A DNA stretch of 64,000 nt. Origin: Rapana venosa. Its lineage: Eukaryota > Mollusca > Gastropoda > Neogastropoda > Muricidae. The stretch's first letter is position 1. Each line of letters starts with the position of its first letter. The position numbers and the translations under genes were made by a program. Of the stretch, positions 11,165 through 20,905 are shown piece by piece. The stretch spans positions 19,443,992-19,507,991 of the forward strand of contig CM054144.1 of assembly GCA_028751875.1 (NCBI GenBank), given 5' to 3'. The notes under the pieces were generated by a model. The model saw nothing but the letters and a program-made list of their open reading frames with translations. It searched no databases and was not told where the DNA came from.

Positions 11165-12290
11165 GGCTCTCATATCATTAACATATCACACTGTTTTAAC
11201 CATCACATCACTAACCCGTCGCAGTATTTGGCCATCACATCATTAATCCATCACACTTTTGGTTTATATCACATCACTAACCCATCAAACTGTGTGGTCA
11301 TCACATCACCCAGCACACTATTTGGCCGTCACACCTTTAAACTAACAGATTGGGTTTTTTTTTGGTTATCACATCAATAGCAAAGCTTATTAATTGGTCA
11401 TCACATCATAAACCCGTCACGTTGTCTGGTCATCACATCATTAAACTATCACACTGTTTGTTGGTTTGGCCATCACATCATTAACCCGTCACTTTGTTAG
11501 TTTGGCCATCACATCATTAACCCATCACACTGTCTGTTTGGCCAACATATCATTAACCTGTCACACTGGCCATCACATCATTAGCCCATCACACTGTTTG
11601 GCCATCACATCATTAGCCCATCACACTGTTTGGCCATCACATCATTAGCCCATCACACTGTTTGGCCGGCACATCATTAACCCACCACATCATTAGCCCA
11701 TCACATTGCTTGTTTGGCCATCACATCATTAACCCATCACGCTGTTTGGCCATCACATCATTAACCCATCACACTGTTTGGCCATCACATCATTAACCCA
11801 TCACACTGTTTGGCCATCACATCGTTAACCCGTTACACTGTGTTTTTGGCCTTCACATCATTAACCCATGACACTATTTGGCCATCACACCATTAACCCA
11901 TCACACTGTTTGGTCATTACATCATTAACCCATCACACTGTTTGTTTGGTCATCACATCATTAACCCATCACACTGTTTGTTTGGCCATCACATCATTAA
12001 CCCATCACACTGTTTGTTTAGCCATCACATTATTACCCATCACAGTTTTTTTGGCCATCACATCATTAACCCATCACACTGGCCCTCACATCATTTAGCC
12101 CATCACACTGTTTGGTCATCACATCATTGTCCATCACACTGTTTGTCAGATCACCAGACCCTCACACGAATTGCCCATTATTTCATTGTTCCATGTCACT
12201 ATTAGGGCATCACATCATTAACCAATCACACTATCTGGACATCACATCATTTTCAGGAAATCACATCTTTAGCTCATCTAATGATCTATG
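11165..12290. repeat. ~32-bp minisatellite
   Basis: About 30 or more imperfect units containing CATCACATCATTAACC followed by CATCACACTGTTTGG. The usual unit is 32 bp, with 36-bp variants that carry an extra TTTG. The ends are degraded, and the pattern fades out to about 12420. Spacing is contiguous with no unique spacers, so it is not CRISPR-like. It lies inside the A1-specific insertion. Confidence 0.93.
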
Positions 12291-12419
12291 AACCATTATT
12301 TTTTTTGCAATCGTCATGTCATTTCTAGACTTTCATAACATTTTTCTATCATAACAGTTTTCGAGACATCCTGATATCACTTAGCCTTCACATTATATGT
12401 CACCATACTATAACATCAC

Positions 12420-12431
12420 CCCTGTGCGTGC

Positions 12432-12490
<59 letters not shown>

Positions 12491-12625
12491 CGCGCGCGCG
12501 CGGCGTACATGTATGACCGTGTGTATGTATGTGTGAGTGTGCGTGTGTGTGCTTGCGTGTGTATGTGAGCGTCTGTGTGTGTGTTTGTGAGTGTATCTGT
12601 GTTTGTGTGTGTGCGCGCACCCGCT
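12420..12625. repeat. (TG)n with a (CG)n core
   Basis: A TG run is followed by an uninterrupted alternating CG block at about 12482-12501, then irregular TGTG/TGCG sequence. Confidence 0.95.
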
Positions 12626-12699
12626 TGCCTGCGCACGCATGCATGTATGTGTCAGTGAGAGAGGGTGTGCGTATGTCCCTGCGCACACTCATCATTCTT

Positions 12700-13687
12700 T
12701 CCATTGCTTTACAACATTCATTGCGATACAAATTCTATATATTACCACCAAAAACACCACCACTATTCTTATTATTCCGCTCTCACAAAAAGAAGAGAGT
12801 TTGAAACGGGTGCATAAACCAAAGCACAACAAACTAAGCGAATGAGTCCATAATCACAAATCCATTATTTGTCACTCAACCAGCTATCTTTTTCAGCAAA
12901 AGCAGAAGCCCCTGGCTTCTCTCCCACCAAAGCTCAACAGCCCTAGAAAATCGACACATACCAAAAATGTGCACTACTCCCTCAACACCATTCCCCCAGC
13001 AAGATGCATAGTGACGATTGCCGACTCCCTCCCTCCACCCCACTCCCCACAACAGCCACCTCCATCACTGCATCCAGGAGAAAAGGGAAAAACGAACGAT
13101 TAAATCCTGACAAAACAACGATAACAGCCATCTCAGACCAAGCAGCCCATGGGTTGTATTATATGATAAAAAAAATAAAATAAAATAAAAATAAAAATAA
13201 CACTAGATCATGATCCTGCCCCAGAGATGGGTTATCACACAGAAAAGCGCATATCCATCAGTCATATGCCTGCCTCCTTATTTTACAGCAGTAATAATAA
13301 TAATAATAATAATAAAGGTATATAAAATTTTTATATTACTGTTGTGTCATTCTCATAAACTGATATTTGCCTAATCATGCAGCTGAGAGACCTAAACAAA
13401 ATGACGTGTAATTACAAACATAACAAAAAGTACTAGGTATGCACGCGCCCATCGGAGCGCACTCACAAATAGTTACAACTGCCCACTCCCATTTAAACGT
13501 CTCAAGGAGTTACTAACCTTTTTTCATGAAAACACAAATCCCGAATCAAGTTGACGGAAGTGCAAGGGAAAGAATATACCATCAGTCTTTTTCTTTAGCA
13601 CCAAAAACAATATTTCACACACACACACAAAAAGAAGTGAATCCACTGTGCACAACCATTAAGTCACAGAATGTCTCAGCTTTTCCC
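12700..13687. other. Non-coding part of the 8.2 kb insertion
   Basis: No gene seen. It includes AAAAT-type runs near 13165-13200 and an (AAT)n microsatellite at 13291-13315. This stretch reaches the right target-site duplication. Confidence 0.6.
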
Positions 13688-13700
13688 TGTCTTCTTCTTT
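13688..13700. repeat. Right target-site duplication of the 8.2 kb insertion
   Basis: Perfect 13-bp repeat of 5476-5488. Homology with A2 resumes immediately after it. Confidence 0.9.
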
Positions 13701-13749
13701 GTCGAACACTCGGTGTCCAATGAGTGAAAATGCGTTGTGCTTTCGTTAA

Positions 13750-13769
13750 GCGCCTGACAAGTCAGGCGC
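13750..13769. repeat. Perfect 9-bp inverted repeat
   Basis: GCGCCTGAC, two-base spacer AA, then GTCAGGCGC. It is conserved exactly in A2 at 21445-21464. In the more distant copies only the inner CTGAC/GTCAG arms persist. Confidence 0.85.
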
Positions 13770-13961
13770 AGCGCATCCGACTTCGGCACTGGAGAGAATA
13801 GTATCTTTTAGTTCTTTCTGGAAGAAAGCTGGAGAATGAACCAAGAAGGAAAAAAGTAGACAAGACGGAGGTGACACGGGAAAAAAGGAACATGGCAGAA
13901 ACAAAGAGAGGAATAGAAAAGAGGGATTTCCTAGCACATGGTTTCCAGAAAATGGAGATGC

Positions 13962-13969
13962 TATTTATA
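13962..13969 (-). promoter_or_regulatory. TATA-box-like motif in dispersed repeat
   Basis: The minus strand reads TATAAATA. The same motif occurs at the same relative position at 21655-21662 (minus) and 58645-58652 (plus), and as TATAAATG at 51045-51052 (plus). Promoter activity is inferred only. Confidence 0.45.
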
Positions 13970-14144
13970 CTGACAGGTCCCCGACATCTCCGCGGTTTAA
14001 AAGAAAATCTTTTTGATTGGCACACATATGCATTTCAAAACAAATTGACTTTTCATCCAGACATTACATCATTTCCATTTTACAAATGTGCAAGGCTATT
14101 AGCTACGCAAAGTACAAAAAGTCAATCATTTTCGTTATGAAGAC

Positions 14145-14425
14145 AAGGTTGACAGATTACATACATAATTTTGATATTTTGAAATGCTGCTCAACTTTCT
14201 ACTAAGTTTATTTACTGAAAACAATTTTTTTTCTGAAAGTTAGTAAACTGCATTTGTTTGCAGTGCTCCAGCTTTTGCTTTTCATATTTATATTTTAGTT
14301 CATTCAGAAAGATATCAACATTAGGTTTTGTTTTAACAATCTGACATTTGTAAACATAGAACTTTGTTAATGGTATTATTAAGACGAACACTTCATCAGT
14401 TTTTGTAAATAACTGCATTTCACGT
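14145..14425 (-). pseudogene. C-terminal fragment of a second L1-like LINE
   Basis: The minus-strand frame contains KFYVYKCQIVKTKPNVDIF followed by LNELKYKYEKQKLEHCKQMQ. This matches the extreme C-terminus of L1-type ORF2 proteins and aligns in pattern with the end of the larger element (LLAKLHIYRCKIDRQVP). The same fragment in A2 (25124-25378) continues upstream for over 1 kb of LINE sequence. Here it stops abruptly near 14405, consistent with a deletion in A1. Confidence 0.75.
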
Positions 14426-15655
14426 GACTTGTTAACACAGGAATTTTTTGGAAAAAAACCCCGAATCCGGCACTAATTATCTAAAGAAAACATATTTGTT
14501 TGTACGTAGCATTTAGAACTTCACAATTATCACAGTCTCCCTGAATTAGAGATTAGCATCAAAACAGTGTGATTGAGTCATTGCTTTGAGAAATGTGCTA
14601 TATAAATGCTATTCATTATTATTATTATTATTATTAGATGTCCGAATCTGAACTTTACAACATAGTTCTTTTCTCTTAATCACGAGACCCTGCAGGTGCA
14701 AATTTATGAAGTTTAGTAACGATCCCTTCACAGTGTAATAACGAAGATATTGGTGTTCCGATTGGTAATGGCTAGACCTCCTTTATAACTCCGCTGGTAC
14801 ACCAGGGAACATTTACCTCCTGTAATGGCCCGAACCCTGTCAGATCACGAGCTCAACTAACAGTTTGGTAATTCTATGTCATTTGTAAAGGGCGTCCTTG
14901 TTCTGCTGTGTCTTTCCATCATAAACAAGTACGATATTTCTTTTTCACTCAATATTGAGGCAGATATAGAACCCAAGTTTCATGTAAAAGGTGTTTTTTT
15001 AATCAAGTATTGGACATTGATCTGCACAGCTTTCTTTGATCTGTCTGCCTTGAATACAGGCTGATGAGTTTGACAGAGGTTGTGGAGACCAATAGTGTGT
15101 GTGTGGATTTAGGAAGCCGTTCCTAACATACACTCTAACACTGACCCGTTAAGTTGCATCAATTCTGCCGACTGATTTACTACATCATATTCTACTCGCG
15201 ATCAGATCAGAACATGCTGTTTACAAGTCTTTTAAAACTTAAAGCTGAAAGGCATATTTCAAGACATGTGTATCATATCACTTAATTTTGCATTTTTTTA
15301 ATTCTGCAATTCTACTTACAGGATGATAATTTTTACCAGGCTGTAATATTCAACTTTTTTCCAAGTTTCAAAAATCCATCATTCAGTATTGCGTCTAATA
15401 ACTTTCTTAATGTACACAAACGATAATTATTTCTTATTGGGTATTGTATTGTTCCGATTCTAGCAGCTTAGATGCCCTTTTAATCTGACATATACGCATT
15501 CTGTTTATTTTCATCACCTTATTGCTATCCACAACATCAGCTGCTATGTTTTAAAATAAACCGATGTGGCATTCATGAATGGTGTTATTGGATAGTGATC
15601 CTGTTCTTCATAACTTGACACGTTTGCTTTCTGCCTCCCAAAGTTTAACCAATTA
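14426..15655. other. Non-coding stretch shared with 28432-29616
   Basis: No recognisable gene. It contains an ATT trinucleotide run near 14617-14636 that is absent from the equivalent A2 site. Short ORFs here (for example 14876-15064) are not preserved in length in A2, so they are not supported. Confidence 0.65.
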
Positions 15656-15895
15656 TTGGAACTTTATCAACACCGATGCAGGGAAGAGAATGTAGAATCG
15701 TTAAAACACTGTCATAGACCTTTCTTCATAAGTGCTACGATGGCCTGGAATGCCGTGAACAAAACCACACCAGTCTTGTTGAACGACTGGATGAAACATC
15801 GACAAGGTGTGCATTGGATTCAGCACACCTACAATCGTATTGGTAACACATCAGCCACTTCATCACTACTCCTAACAGAGGTGTACGCCGACTAA
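15656..15895 (+). CDS. Small ORF of unknown function (79 codons), copy 1
   Basis: Begins MELYQHRCREENVESLKHC and ends LLLTEVYAD. It is kept open at equal length in A2 (29617-29856). Four residues differ between the copies (Ala/Asp, Gly/Asp, Asn/Asp and Ser/Leu), and only about two silent changes are visible. That ratio gives no sign of purifying selection. No domain, signal peptide or membrane segment is apparent. It could be a terminal exon or a chance ORF. I do not recognise it. Confidence 0.15.
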   Translation: MELYQHRCREENVESLKHCHRPFFISATMAWNAVNKTTPVLLNDWMKHRQGVHWIQHTYNRIGNTSATSSLLLTEVYAD

Positions 15896-16172
15896 AGTTT
15901 GGACTGCTACTGATCCCTTTACCTGCGATCCGTTGTCATATGTCCGTCTAAACTAGGAAACATCTGAGTGGCAGCAATTAGACAACATCCGCATTATCCT
16001 GAATAAAAAATGTGTATGAAAACAAAAGAGCTCCACTATAAAACCAGATAAAACTGTTAAGTCACAAATATGTCCCATCAGTATGCTTTTGAGACATGAA
16101 ATCCGCCAGCGAATCTTAAAAAAAAAACCCATTGTTTTGCAAAAAGGAAGTTTTGGGAAAGTAGAGGTGGAG

Positions 16173-16672
16173 NNNNNNNNNNNNNNNNNNNNNNNNNNNN
16201 NNNNNNNNNNNNNNNNNNNNNNNNNNNNNNNNNNNNNNNNNNNNNNNNNNNNNNNNNNNNNNNNNNNNNNNNNNNNNNNNNNNNNNNNNNNNNNNNNNNN
16301 NNNNNNNNNNNNNNNNNNNNNNNNNNNNNNNNNNNNNNNNNNNNNNNNNNNNNNNNNNNNNNNNNNNNNNNNNNNNNNNNNNNNNNNNNNNNNNNNNNNN
16401 NNNNNNNNNNNNNNNNNNNNNNNNNNNNNNNNNNNNNNNNNNNNNNNNNNNNNNNNNNNNNNNNNNNNNNNNNNNNNNNNNNNNNNNNNNNNNNNNNNNN
16501 NNNNNNNNNNNNNNNNNNNNNNNNNNNNNNNNNNNNNNNNNNNNNNNNNNNNNNNNNNNNNNNNNNNNNNNNNNNNNNNNNNNNNNNNNNNNNNNNNNNN
16601 NNNNNNNNNNNNNNNNNNNNNNNNNNNNNNNNNNNNNNNNNNNNNNNNNNNNNNNNNNNNNNNNNNNNNNNN
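16173..16672. other. Assembly gap of 500 N
   Basis: Exactly 500 N. The round number is a typical scaffolder placeholder, so the true distance is unknown. Copy A1 ends at its left edge and copy A2 begins at its right edge. Confidence 0.99.
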
Positions 16673-16680
16673 AACATAAA

Positions 16681-16694
16681 AACAGAGGAGAGAG

Positions 16695-16728
<34 letters not shown>
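16681..16728. repeat. (GA)n microsatellite
   Basis: GA run with GGAG interruptions, matching 23-70. Confidence 0.95.
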
Positions 16729-16878
16729 TGAGTTAAAATTTAAATATTTCTGTATCTAGATATTATTGATAATGATAATTATGAAATAATGATAATAATA
16801 TAATTATAAATAGAAATTATATAGCGTTTATCTTGTTCAAAAACAACAACACCATATCATAGCGCTTGCATCCATTCC

Positions 16879-16900
16879 ACACACACACACAAAAACGCAC

Positions 16901-16931
<31 letters not shown>

Positions 16932-16932
16932 G
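16879..16932. repeat. (CA)n microsatellite
   Basis: CA run beside the 3' end of the LINE fragment, as at 291-316 in A1 but without the CG block. Confidence 0.95.
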
Positions 16933-17017
16933 GTTATATGCTTCAGCAGGATGATGGGAACTTTGGCTGTTGAAGGCAAGGACAGACAACTATAAGATAA
17001 AACTGTAGGAGGAAGTC

Positions 17018-17790
17018 TTAGGTTTGAAATAGGTATGTCTTGAGGTTGTATTTAAAAGTGTCGTAAGTAGGCATTTCGCGAAGGGCGAGAGGGAGGTCAT
17101 TCCAGATTGATGGACCAGAAATGGAGAAAGAGCAATGGCCAACGGTGGAGTGGTTGAATCTCGGTATTCTTAAGCACAGGGTGTCTGCAGCAGAGCGGAG
17201 GGAACGAGGAGTGTACAGGTGAAAACGTTCACAGAGGTAGAAAGGTGCTGTTTTGTGGAGACATTTGTAACTGAGGGTGCTGATCCTGTACTTTATTATC
17301 TGTGGCACAGGAAGCCAGTGGAGAGATTGCAAGAGAGGGGTAGTATGCTCATATTTGTATTTCTTTTTGAGAACAAGTCAAGCAGCAGAGTTTTGGATGC
17401 GTTGAAGGGAGTGGATAGATGATGCTGGCAGACCAGCCAAAAGAGAATTGCAATAGTCCAGACATGACAGAATGAGAGACTAGTTTGGAAGTTGCATCAT
17501 TTGACAGGTACTTTCGAATTGCACTTATACGCCGTAATTGATAGTAGCACGACTGACAGGTCTGGGTGATGAATTTTTGCCTAGAAAGCGTGTTTTCGAT
17601 AACACCACCAAGACACTTGACTGTGGTGGATAGAGGAACTGTCGTATTGCCAAATTCTGTTGAAGCTGTTGCGATGGAAGAGAGTTTGTGTTTGGTTCCT
17701 ACAATAATGGCTTCCACTTTATCTGCGTTTAGCTGTAATTTGTTTTGTATCATCCAGTTTTGAATAGGTCTATAGCATTATTGAAAGAAT
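17018..17790 (-). pseudogene. CR1/L2-like LINE reverse transcriptase fragment, copy 2
   Basis: Counterpart of 402-1200. Frame 17753-17349 begins with MIQNKLQLNADKVEAIIVGT, which is closer to the family consensus than the A1 version. Frame 17332-17018 has LHWLPVPQ, LHLYTPRSLRSAADT, GPSIWNDLPLALR and LKTYLFQT. The two frames are offset, so the same frameshift is inherited. The endonuclease and catalytic core are missing. Confidence 0.8.
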
Positions 17791-17966
17791 ATGTTCAATA
17801 GTCTGTTGCTTTTCCGTTAAAATTTTAGAAACAATTTAAAACCAGGTACCATCTTATTCTTGGCTGCCTTATGAATATCTCTATTTAATTATCAGATAGG
17901 TTAATAATGTGACCAGCCACGAGGCTAGATGTTAGGCCTGAAGCATTATTAGCCTGTAGCATTCAG

Positions 17967-18010
17967 TTATCCTCGATATAAAAGAATAAATACATAAATA
18001 AATAAATAGC
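17967..18010 (+). mobile_element. Tail-only retroinsertion (SINE family B tail)
   Basis: A short insertion relative to A1 (about 1335). It reads TTATCCTCGATATAAAAGAA and then ATAC/AATA repeats, which is the terminal sequence of SINE family B followed by its A-rich tail. TAGCATT occurs on both sides, so it may be a short target-site duplication. It looks like an extremely 5'-truncated retroinsertion. Confidence 0.65.
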
Positions 18011-18123
18011 ATTGTTCTACCCAGTGTAAGTTGGCATACCCCTCCTGCTCTGTCTGATACAACAAGCTTGTAGGACTAGTGCTGTTGGGTGTTTAGGTGC
18101 AAACATAAGAATGAGACAGGGGA

Positions 18124-18240
18124 TGGGGTGACAAGGAGTTTGTGTATGCGTGTGTGTGTATGTGTGTGTGTGTGTGGGAGGGAGGGGGAGGGGGAACAGG
18201 AAGTTTGTGTGTGTGCGTGTGTGTGTGAGAGAACGTTGAA
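18124..18240. repeat. (TG)n / GGGAG tract
   Basis: TG-rich and GGGAG-rich low-complexity sequence where A1 has GA-rich sequence. Confidence 0.85.
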
Positions 18241-18476
18241 TTGAATTGAATTAAATTAAATTTAAAAGGGGTTATTACTTGAGAAAACGCACAGTTTTAC
18301 AATCAACCCTTTGGGAGTAAGAATACTTACTATTTTCTATAGAAAAAGCGAATCCATGTAAAATGTAAAAAGCATAAATTATCTTTGCAATATATCTCTA
18401 TATTTTGCTAAACAAGGATTACAAGGTCACAAAATCACATAAGCAAATGAGGATAGAGAAACTGACTGAAGAGGAT

Positions 18477-18477
<1 letters not shown>

Positions 18478-18552
<75 letters not shown>
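18478..18552. repeat. (GA)n microsatellite
   Basis: GA run with GGAG and AAGA interruptions, matching 1779-1861. Confidence 0.95.
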
Positions 18553-18553
<1 letters not shown>

Positions 18554-18626
18554 CTGATGGACAGACTGACAGACAGCGCAAATTTGCAAATACAATTTTT
18601 GGAGAGCATGCAGCCCTCTAATGATG

Positions 18627-18740
18627 TAACTACTACTACTGCTACTGCTACTACTACTACTACTACCACTACTACTACTACTACTACTACTAGCACTACG
18701 ACCACCATTACTACTATTATCACTACTGCTACTACTACTA
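18627..18740. repeat. (ACT)n trinucleotide repeat
   Basis: Purer ACT array than its A1 counterpart at 1943-2043, with CTG interruptions at its start. Confidence 0.9.
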
Positions 18741-19062
18741 ATACAACTACTTCTAACCATGATGATAATAACACTGATACTAATAATGATTTGATTCTAA
18801 TACTAATGATGACGAAAATGTTAATACTACTAATAATGACAATGGTAATAACAGATTACAACAATGATGATGACAGTGACGATGACAACGACGATGACAA
18901 TGAATAAGAAAATGATCACATTGACAGCACCCAATAGAAACAATAACAATAACGAAAACGATAACAAAGAGCAAGAAAGTTATTAGTGCCATTACAATGG
19001 CAAACTAAAGATAATACAATTTTAGTCATTCAAAAGTTTAAAAAGCAAGAAAAATATATGTA

Positions 19063-19067
<5 letters not shown>

Positions 19068-19126
<59 letters not shown>

Positions 19127-19172
19127 GGACGGACGGACGGACGGACGGACGGACGGACGGACAGACAGACAG
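19068..19172. repeat. (GA)n-(GACA)n-(GACG)n compound microsatellite
   Basis: A GA run passes into GACAGACA, then about ten GACG units, then GACA. A1 has only a short GA/TG run at the same site (3238-3270), so the tetranucleotide blocks arose in A2 or were lost in A1. Confidence 0.95.
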
Positions 19173-20320
19173 AGAGTTTAGAGTTGTGCATATTTGAATT
19201 ATATTTTTTAGATAATAGAAAGGAGAAATTCATGAGGCAGCTTAGACTTAATGTGTACCTGTTTTCATTGACACAAAGCTAAATCCGAGCGAATGCTTTG
19301 GCCAGATTGTTTTTCGGAACATGGAATAGCGGTTGATTAGACCATGCAGTGTATGCTTCCTTTTAGAGATGGAGTCTATTATTGTAAAACATTTTGAGGA
19401 TTTTGCATGTTCAGGTTGTGGGAGGTTTTTAAAGTAGAAGACGTGTCTGAACTTTTAGAGCAAAGAATTCTGGTATGTTAGTAACACGCATTTCCTATTA
19501 GTCACCTGTTACGATAACAAGGTATTTATCAGTAACACAGACCTGTTACAATAACTTCTGGCTCTCTGGAACATAAATATATCTCTCAAATTTATCATAT
19601 ATGTATAGGATATCTCATAAGATTTCTAGAATTTGAGTAATGTGTTCCAGTTTCTAAAGTCGCTCTGGCTCTCGCCTTTCCTCTAATCGGATGGTTAACT
19701 GGAATAATGTCGGAGATTATGTTTTAATAATAATTCTGGAAAAGCGAAACCCACATAAACGTGTCTCTTATTTTGATATGGGTTCTTTAAAAACTTGTTT
19801 TAAGCTTCTCGTCATCAAATAATACGCTGAAATACGAATAGTACCGTTATCATCCAGACGTGTTTCATTACAAGTCATGCCGACTAGCACCGTGTAGTGT
19901 GGTCAATTACCTCTCTTCATTGCGCATCTCCTTTCATGTTGGTCATATATTGCTTCATATGAGTCACTTGCGATGTGTATGTCTGGCCTCGTGTTCAATG
20001 CCAGATTAAAACTGCATGAATTAATAAAGTTAATCCAGACAGTGGCAGCTCCTTCGGATTTTTATATCCATAGATAAAACTCACAACAAAGCACCTCAAT
20101 ATACTACACAGTAGCAGCGGTAAAAGCACTAAGAAGTGTTGTGTTTTATCAGTCGAATTGATCAGTTATATGGATGAATATTATTCTAGATTTACAGTAT
20201 CGTGATACCCAATGTACATCAACAAACACCTCTTGGTTTGTCTGAGACAAGCTTGTAGGGCTGGTGCTGTTGGATGCTTGTGGCAAAGAAAGGGTCTTAG
20301 AGGGGGAGGTAGGGGATGTA
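19173..20320. other. Non-coding stretch within A2
   Basis: No gene seen. It aligns with about 3275-4460 of A1 with small indels. Confidence 0.7.
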
Positions 20321-20321
20321 C

Positions 20322-20329
20322 AGAGAGAG

Positions 20330-20394
<65 letters not shown>
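20322..20394. repeat. (GA)n microsatellite
   Basis: GA run with one AAGA interruption, matching 4461-4529. Confidence 0.95.
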
Positions 20395-20395
<1 letters not shown>

Positions 20396-20732
20396 CGGAT
20401 GATTTAATCATGTATAAGCCATTGCCCCTCATTATAGGGTGCATACAACAAACACACAATATTATTAAAGTTGCATATGAATACATCACCAAACAATAGA
20501 AATAATTGAAAATTCAAGACAACGATGTTGAGCGCAATTTAAATGCCTTGTATAAGTAAATTGGCAAATGTTTGTTCATGCTTTGATGTCATAAGTAATG
20601 GAAATCGAAACTGGCTTAGGAATTTCTAAAACTTCAGTGGTATGTACTGTTATCGCAGTTCTTTGAAAATTGGGCAGCGCATGACAAAATGAACTTCGTT
20701 TGAGAGAGAGAGACAATGACAATGACAAATTC

Positions 20733-20800
20733 TTTTATTTCGAGGATAATGAATAAGTACTCATGTGCTTTTTCACATCCAGTCCCCGCCCTTAGGGATG
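20733..20800 (-). mobile_element. 3' tail fragment of SINE family B
   Basis: Counterpart of 4901-4972, with the same conserved CGAGGATAATG and CAGTCCCCG segments. Confidence 0.75.
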
Positions 20801-20805
20801 TATAT

Positions 20806-20809
<4 letters not shown>

Positions 20810-20899
<90 letters not shown>

Positions 20900-20905
20900 G
20901 AGAAG
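20810..20905. repeat. (GA)n-(GACA)n microsatellite
   Basis: Long GA run followed by GACA units. The A1 equivalent near 4978-4993 has only a few GA units. Confidence 0.95.

Larger units (their letters stand above)
5489..13687 (-). mobile_element. 8.2 kb insertion carrying an L1-like LINE
   Basis: A1-specific insertion of about 8.2 kb between two copies of a 13-bp target-site duplication. The plus-strand left edge is T-rich, which is the poly(A) tail of a minus-strand retrotransposon. The endonuclease-RT ORF remnants occupy 5960-9655. The remaining 4 kb on the 5' side (9656-13687) holds microsatellites, a C/A-rich tract and a 32-bp minisatellite, with no recognisable ORF1. Either this element has an unusually long, repeat-filled 5' region, or other sequence came in with it or was nested later. 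Confidence 0.8.
13688..14003 (-). repeat. TATA-bearing dispersed repeat, copy 1
   Basis: About 310 bp, with clear relatives at 21383-21697, 53360-53690 and 58615-58955 and partial ones near 51021 and 52727. Conserved features are a dyad centred near 13759, a purine-rich middle with AAGAAGG and GGTGACA, and TATTTATACTGACAGG near the end. On the minus strand the last reads as CAGTATAAATA. Oriented by that TATA motif, this copy is on the minus strand. It encodes no protein. Its identity (LTR-like, promoter-bearing SINE or other) is unknown to me. Confidence 0.7.
1..16172. repeat. Segmental duplication, copy A1
   Basis: This block aligns in the same orientation with 16673-30110. Shared landmarks in the same order are a GA tract, a CA tract, a CR1/L2-like RT fragment, trinucleotide repeats, a GA tract beside a SINE tail, a TATA-bearing repeat, an L1-like fragment and a 79-codon ORF. 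Short stretches compared by eye differ at a few percent of positions. A1 carries two insertions absent from A2 (2164-3035 and 5489-13687) and appears to lack about 3 kb that A2 keeps. Its left edge coincides with the window start, so it may extend further. Its right edge is an assembly gap. Confidence 0.9.

Noticed and set aside
11165..12290. CRISPR-like array
   Set aside because: Units are contiguous with no unique spacers, and the context is eukaryotic, so this is a minisatellite.
13750..13769. Intrinsic transcription terminator
   Set aside because: A perfect hairpin, but there is no T run after it, and this is eukaryotic DNA. It is conserved only as part of a dispersed repeat.
16078..16679. 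ORFs of about 199 residues on both strands
   Set aside because: They consist of the 500-N gap.
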